From Peromyscus leucopus (lineage: Eukaryota; Chordata; Mammalia; Rodentia; Cricetidae): DNA of 64,000 nt. The stretch lies in the NCBI RefSeq assembly GCF_004664715.2, contig NC_051086.1, forward strand, positions 73,435,486-73,499,485, given 5' to 3'. Both the position numbers and the translations under genes were made by a program. Shown here piece after piece: positions 58,926 through 64,000 of this stretch (positions are counted from its first letter, which is position 1; the number at the start of each line of letters is the position of its first letter). Below the pieces are notes generated by a model, which was not told the DNA's origin, did not search any database, and saw nothing but the letters and a program-made list of their open reading frames with translations.

Positions 58926-59054
58926 TGTCATGTGTGAAACACATGGCTTAATGAGAGCAAAGTGTGTGATTTTCACAACACATTCAATAAAGGCTTGTGT
59001 CTATTTTTTTCTTTTTAGTCCTTGAAATTTATCATTATAATCATCATCAACAGG

Positions 59055-59055
<1 letters not shown>

Positions 59056-59144
<89 letters not shown>
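59056..59144. repeat. Compound (TG)n(GA)n microsatellite
   Basis: TG at about 59056-59085, GA at about 59086-59144. Confidence 0.97.
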
Positions 59145-59146
<2 letters not shown>

Positions 59147-59288
59147 ATGAGAACATGCCTTGGTACTTTGGGAGCTGTCAGGGGACACCTTTCCTTCAGG
59201 AGTTGGATCTCTCCTTCCTCCATGGGTTCCAGGGATCAAACTCAGGTCATCAAGCACTTTAATCATCTTAAGCATCTCACTGGCCCAG
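59145..59288 (-). mobile_element. B3-like SINE, antisense
   Basis: 'ccatgggttccagggatcaa', 'actcaggtcatcaagcactt' and 'taagcatctcactggccca' are antisense B3. The adjacent microsatellite is its tail. Confidence 0.75.
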
Positions 59289-59348
59289 CCGCTTTTCATT
59301 TTACAGACACCACCAAGGCTCTATCAGGCTCTGAACTACAATAATGAG

Positions 59349-59761
59349 TGTCCTGGCTGGTTTTGTGTGTCAACTTGACACAGCTAGAGTCACCAGAGAG
59401 ACAGGAGCCTCAGTTGAGGAAATGCCTCCGTGAGATCCAGCTGGAAGGCTTTTTCTCAAGTAGTGATCAATGGGGGAGAACCCAACTCATGGTGAGTGAT
59501 GCCATCCTTGGGTGGGTAGTCCTGGGTTCTATAAAAAATCAGGCTGAGCAAGCCAGGGGAAGCAGGCCAGTAAGCAGCTCTCCTCCATGGCCTCTGCATC
59601 AGCTCCTGCCTCTGAGATCCTGTCGTGTTTGAGTTCCTGTCCTGGCATCCTTTGATAATGAACAGCAATATGAACATGAGGTCAAATAAACTCTTTTATC
59701 CCCAACTTGCTTTTTTTGGTCATGGTGTTTCATTACAGCAATAGAAACCCTAACTAAGACA
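59349..59761 (+). mobile_element. Solo LTR with 5-bp duplication (rodent ERVL-like?)
   Basis: TG...CA ends (TGTCCTGGCTGG ... CTAACTAAGACA), a TATA-like 'ttctataaaaaatcagg' near 59528 and AATAAA near 59685 ('gtcaaataaactc'). Perfect 5-bp duplication (atgag) at 59344-59348 and 59762-59766. I recall this as a common rodent RMER-type repeat; these landmarks argue that it is an LTR. Confidence 0.82.
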
Positions 59762-59766
59762 ATGAG

Positions 59767-60599
59767 TTATAAACTGTGCTAAGTCTCCCCCTAGTGTGTG
59801 GAGTAGGGGTGGGGGAGTAAATTCACAGCCAGGTGCAAAGCTAAAACTGCCTCAAGCATCCCTATGGCATGAAGAGGCACTAGATGAGGGTTGCATCTAC
59901 AGAAGTGGCTTCCTGAACTTAGAGGTGGGGTAGGAACACAAACTAACTATGGGAAAAGCACATGGTAATGGGGGTGGCCGGGACAAACCCTGTGACAGAA
60001 TTCACCGTGACTGGAACAGAGTCACAGTGGAAAGGTGAAGGTGACAGGTGGTTCCAGGCCTGGCACTGAATGGGGCTTTCAGGCCGTGGTACCTATTTCT
60101 GTCTGGACCCTGAGAACAAGAGCAGCTATTACAAGATTCCGGAAAGAGGTCAATGGGATTTCATTTGCATTCTGCACTGAAGATTAAGTCAAAGAAGAAC
60201 GGGCAGAGGGAGGGCCATTGGATGAATGGAAGAAGTGTCCTCTGGGCAAGAGACAAGGGTGGCTCAGCATGGAGGAGGGGCCAGTAGATGATTGACAGCA
60301 TTAGATCAAAAAAAAAAAAAAAAGATTCCCTGCAGCCTTCATATTCTGAATGTTACTGTTGGGAGAGTCCCATCTGAAGAACTGAAGAGCAGTTTCCCAA
60401 TCTCCCAGCACTGCTGAACTCTGTCCCTCTTCCAAGAGAAGAGATCTGATGGTGTGGTGGGATATTTAAGGGTAAACAAACAAATACTTTAGGTGTAGGA
60501 GTTTTGATTGGGTGTCAGAAAAAACCAGAAAGGAACTAGGGAGAGTCTGGGTTTTGCAAACCCAATGAGAGGGCTCTTTGTCAAGATATGCAAATCATG
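59767..60599. other. No gene recognised; A18 run near 60307-60323
   Basis: Unique-looking sequence between two oppositely oriented LTRs of one family, with an A-run. Confidence 0.5.
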
Positions 60600-60604
60600 G
60601 GGTA

Positions 60605-60945
60605 TGTCCTAGTTTTCTCTCTGTGACTGTGATAAGGACCATGACCCCGAAAGCAATTTGGCAAGGAAGGGGGTTATCTGGCTTACAGGTTACAGTCCAT
60701 CATGAGGGGAAGCCAAGACAGGAACCAGGAAGCAAAAACTGAAGCAGAGGCCATAGAGTTTGCATTCTTATGTACCCCAGGATTACCTGCCCTGGGATGT
60801 CACCATGCCCAATGGGCCGGGCCCTCCCACATTAATCATCAATCAAGAAAATTCCTCATTGGCATGCCTACAGGCCATCACTGAAGATTCCTATTCTCAG
60901 ATGACTCTACTTTATGTTAAACTGGCAACATAACTGATCAACACA
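60605..60945 (-). mobile_element. Solo LTR, same family as 59349, inverted
   Basis: Plus-strand start TGTCCTAGTTTTCTC and end ACTGATCAACACA; internal words 'gataaggaccatgacccc', 'ttacaggttacagtccatca' and 'aatcaatcaagaaaattcc'-like match the reverse complement of 59349-59761. Perfect 5-bp duplication (gggta) at 60600-60604 and 60946-60950. Confidence 0.85.
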
Positions 60946-60950
60946 GGGTA

Positions 60951-62639
60951 ATGTGGTGGGCATAGATTGGAAAATATCAGAAGATAAGTTTCAGAAAGGT
61001 TCAGTGTGGCTTCTATGGACCACACAATCATGTCACAGCCTAGTCTATTATGAACACAGGCGTCCAGAACACTGTTTACCAGTGTGAATCTGCTTGGGAT
61101 GCTATCACCTGGAGCCTTGCTGCTAGCGTCCACTGCTTGTTGCCTTGTGTGGCACATAAGATACCTCCCAATATCGACTGTCCTTCCTTTCCTCGAGCCA
61201 TTTCTTCCCATTGTCCCTTCCATCGTGACACACCACACCACAGAGTTACCCCTTTTTAATCTTTCAAACAAGCCAGACTCCTTCCTGGTGTTTTCTTATA
61301 GTTTTCACAGGAATGACTCAGATCCACTTCCACAGCCACAGTACCAGGCCACTCCTGCTATTCTTCAAGATGTGATTTAAATGCCACAGTCTTGAGGAGG
61401 CCGGCGCTATCCTTCCACCAGCTAGGCCAGCTCCCCTCCTGTCCTGTGCCAACATCCTCAATACCTATCACATGCAGAAGGATGGGATTATCTGTATAAA
61501 TTTGGTTTATCACAGGTCACCTATACTAGAGCAGGAATGGGGCATTCGCTTCTGACCGAAGCAGCTTCAGTGGCAGGGGGATGAAGAAAAGCACCCTGGG
61601 AGTGGCCAGCAGGATTTCCACTGTATCTAGAATGTTTTAAAGTGAGAGAAAATGGAGAGGAAAAGCTAGAAAGTCTGGACCACACATCCAACAACATTTC
61701 TGACAATTCAGCTCTGAGAAGAATTTCAATGAAAAAAAAAAAAAAAACATACCATACTTGTGACTGGCAATGCTGGGCCCAGAAAGAGCAGCAAATCATC
61801 GAGCCAGAAGCAATGGAGAAATGGGAAGGGTGCTCAAGAAACTGTGGGAGCTTTCACAGCAGCTTTGTCACCAGCCGAGAGGAGAGGCTGCGAGTCTGTC
61901 ACCTCTGCAGCTACTCTAGTCAGGGAATTCATGCTATCATTTGATCAGCAAGGGGTTTGGTACAGAAAACCACCGAAAGCCTGTGCAATTGGCTGAATGT
62001 TGGCAGAGCAAGCTCCACACTAGACCTCAAGGATAGTGTTCCTGAGCATGGCAGAGAACTGGTTGGTTAAGGGACTTCAGCCACTATCCGGGAGCTGAGG
62101 CATCACACCATATCAGTTTCGTGAATGTCTCCCTCCTCCCCACATTGGTTCCAAAATCAGGTCCTGTACCTATGAATCTCGACCAGTGTCCTAATGACAG
62201 CCACAGTTCTAGCACCAAGACGCTTGGGAAAGACAGCACTAAGGTTTAGACTTGGGAGATGTGGGAAGAGACACTGAATGAGACGATCGGGTGCATCCAC
62301 CACAGTTGGGCCTGTACACTGCCTTTCCTGAAGCACGTGAAGACCAGGGGACCATTTTCATCCAAAGCATCTTGAGGGAAAAAGTACTCTGAGAACATAC
62401 TTTGGGGAATGCTGACCTAATTCTGTCTTCTCATGGCAGAAGGAAGGAAGTGGATGCCCAGAAAGGTTGGCTGTTTGGCTGACCCCACATTGGGGGGGGG
62501 GGGGAAGCAACAAGGCAAAGCCTGGACCAGGGCCAAGTCTCCTCTTCTGAGTCTGTAAGTCTCTCGCTATGATGTTCTCCATCCCTGCAACTGATGCCTA
62601 AAAAGGACCACTTGGAAGAGGGTCTTTTGCAACCCAAAG
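60951..62639. other. Repeat-poor; no gene recognised
   Basis: No transposable element recognised. An A15 run at 61733-61747 and a G run near 62492-62504. Open frames up to 119 codons (60912-61271, minus) have no recognisable product. Confidence 0.45.
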
Positions 62640-62840
62640 CAAAAAAAGAGGTTTTTAAGGAAACTTGAACTGAATGCCTGAATTATGTAACAATAGAGCA
62701 AGCTAATAAGCTCTCCTGAACCTCCAATTAAGAACAAGGATAATTGTACCCTGGAGCTGGGAGAGCAGCTGAGGCTGCGAGCATCACAGAGCCGAGCATC
62801 ACAGAGTCGTCAGTAGCCAAGATGCTGTTTCAAGCTGCCA
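62640..62840. promoter_or_regulatory. Candidate enhancer-like motif cluster
   Basis: AACAATAG at 62689-62696, CCAATTAAG at 62723-62731, AACAAGG at 62733 and GATAATTG at 62740, within a repeat-free stretch. Also two 'gagcatcacagag' repeats at 62778-62803. Inference only. Confidence 0.3.
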
Positions 62841-64000
62841 TTTCATCCCCTTGCTCTTTTCTGCAGGGAGGGGGAAGGGAGAAGAAAGACACTTGGCTAG
62901 AGCTCTCTCCGGATGGACTGTGTTGACTCAACAAAGTCTTCTCCTGTTTTGGCGAAAGGATAGAAGCCCGCTGTCCCTGCCTATAAACCTGACTGCAAGA
63001 GAAGGTGCTGACAGCCGACAAGAAAGGCCTCTGTTAAAAACACGTCTGCCTTTGTGCCATTGGTGTTGACCTCCAGCTTTCAGCGACTCCTTTCTGAAGT
63101 CTGGCTTTTTTTTTTTTTCCTTGCTGTGTGGTTCCACAGCTGCCTTGCAGTAGTCAGCCTTGAGGCTACTTGTATGTTCCTAGGCAAGTTTAATCCCCTT
63201 CTAGAAATCATCTTTTGCCATGGCAACCACTTGGCTACCTCTCTTCCTTGGCACAGATCTGTTTTCTTGGGGTCTCTGCTTGGTCTTTGAGAATGCCTTT
63301 TACATGACTTCGGTTACTCTGATTGATGACTGAATTATAATCATGACCCCCCTTAGGTCCATCAGACTACGAAACATCAAAGACAATAGTTTCAGTGGTA
63401 GCAAGGGAACCTTTTAGGCTCACCATAATGATGCCGTTTTTTTCTTTTTCAGTCAGAATAAAGGATTTCTTCCAACCTTCATTGCTCAGGTGGCAGGTAC
63501 ATTTTCATGTGGCAAGATGAAAATCATGAAGTGAGTTGATCAAAACTCACAAAAATTAAGCTGGAAATAAAAAGTCCTGAGTAAATAGATAATCAGACCC
63601 AAATTAAAAAAAAAAAAAAAGTTGTGTGGCAGATAAGGACTGTCAGAACTAACAACTGTTAGGGAATAAAGAGTAACAATGGCATACTCAGCTTTGGCTG
63701 CCCCTCACTGGAAACAACCAGCCACCCCACCCCCATGCCAAACCATCAAATCTCCTGGAGCTTTGAAAATCTCCCATGATTCCCAGGGTACAGCCTGGAC
63801 CCATTTAATGAGGCTTTCTGGGGAGTGGGACCCAGACATCAGTCTAGGATTCGCATACACAGAGCTGGTTGCTGATCACAAATTATTATTGATAGCAATT
63901 GGTGTAATATAAATGTTTACTCTTAATTCAACATGCCACATCTATTTGGTATTATGAAAACACAGCCAGCAGGAAACATAAAACGCTTCACAAAATCAAA
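62841..64000. other. No gene recognised
   Basis: Unique-looking to the window end. T and A runs at about 63107-63118 and 63606-63620. Short open frames only. Confidence 0.45.

Noticed and set aside
62485..62510. G-quadruplex-like G run
   Set aside because: One homopolymer run near 62492-62504 without a second set of G-tracts close by.

Overview
This 64 kb window looks like non-coding nuclear DNA from a cricetid rodent (vole, deer mouse or hamster group). The clearest lineage marker is the B1 SINE type. The fresh copies at 25672-25881 and 51359-51532 carry a 'ggaaaggcgcaaagctacacagag' type 3' half, which I associate with cricetid B1 and not with mouse or rat B1. B2/B3, ID/B4-like SINEs, rodent L1 3' UTRs, URR1 hAT elements and long purine/pyrimidine microsatellites fit a muroid genome. 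I see no intact protein-coding gene, no splice-framed exon series, no tRNA or rRNA gene and no CRISPR array. Open frames of 60-140 codons are almost all shadows of microsatellites, LTRs or L1.

Layout. 1-12 kb: mostly old sequence with MIR, MER20 and diverged SINEs. 12-23 kb: microsatellites and rodent L1, including one L1 3' UTR inserted in inverse orientation into another (15.8-17.45 kb) and an old L1 pair in opposite orientations (19.1-21.06 kb). 23-31 kb: three LTR insertions (ERV2/ERVK-like at 23.2 and 24.5 kb, ERV1-like at 26.95 kb), a young B1, an L1 3' end and microsatellites. 31-40 kb: SINEs, MIRs, a URR1 and two repeat-poor stretches (36.1-36.5 and 37.8-38.8 kb) rich in homeodomain, SOX and RUNX-type words that are candidate enhancers. 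40.1-40.54 kb: an RPL30 processed pseudogene on the minus strand. 43.6-45.6 kb: a young, structurally defined LTR retrotransposon. 46-53 kb: an old antisense L1 broken by an ERV2 LTR, SINEs and a microsatellite, followed by an ancient LTR. 53-64 kb: a textbook B2, two more URR1 copies, two oppositely oriented solo LTRs with perfect 5-bp target duplications, and mostly unique sequence.

Main discovery candidate. The element at 43648-45611 has a tRNA-Lys primer-binding site, a polypurine tract, a full 3' LTR, a shortened 5' LTR and matching 6-bp flanks. Between primer site and 3' LTR lies intron-less host sequence from the TGF-beta type I receptor gene (TGFBR1/ALK5). It starts with the receptor's own start codon and signal peptide, jumps directly to the end of the GS segment and the kinase N-lobe at what I recall as the exon 1/exon 4 boundary, then jumps in frame to the activation segment and ends at an A15 tract. 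This looks like capture of an alternatively spliced host mRNA by a non-autonomous endogenous retrovirus, like gene transduction by acute transforming retroviruses. The encoded 106-residue frame lacks the receptor ectodomain, the membrane segment and the catalytic core, so an active kinase is not expected.

Family names and exon positions come from memory; no database search was possible.
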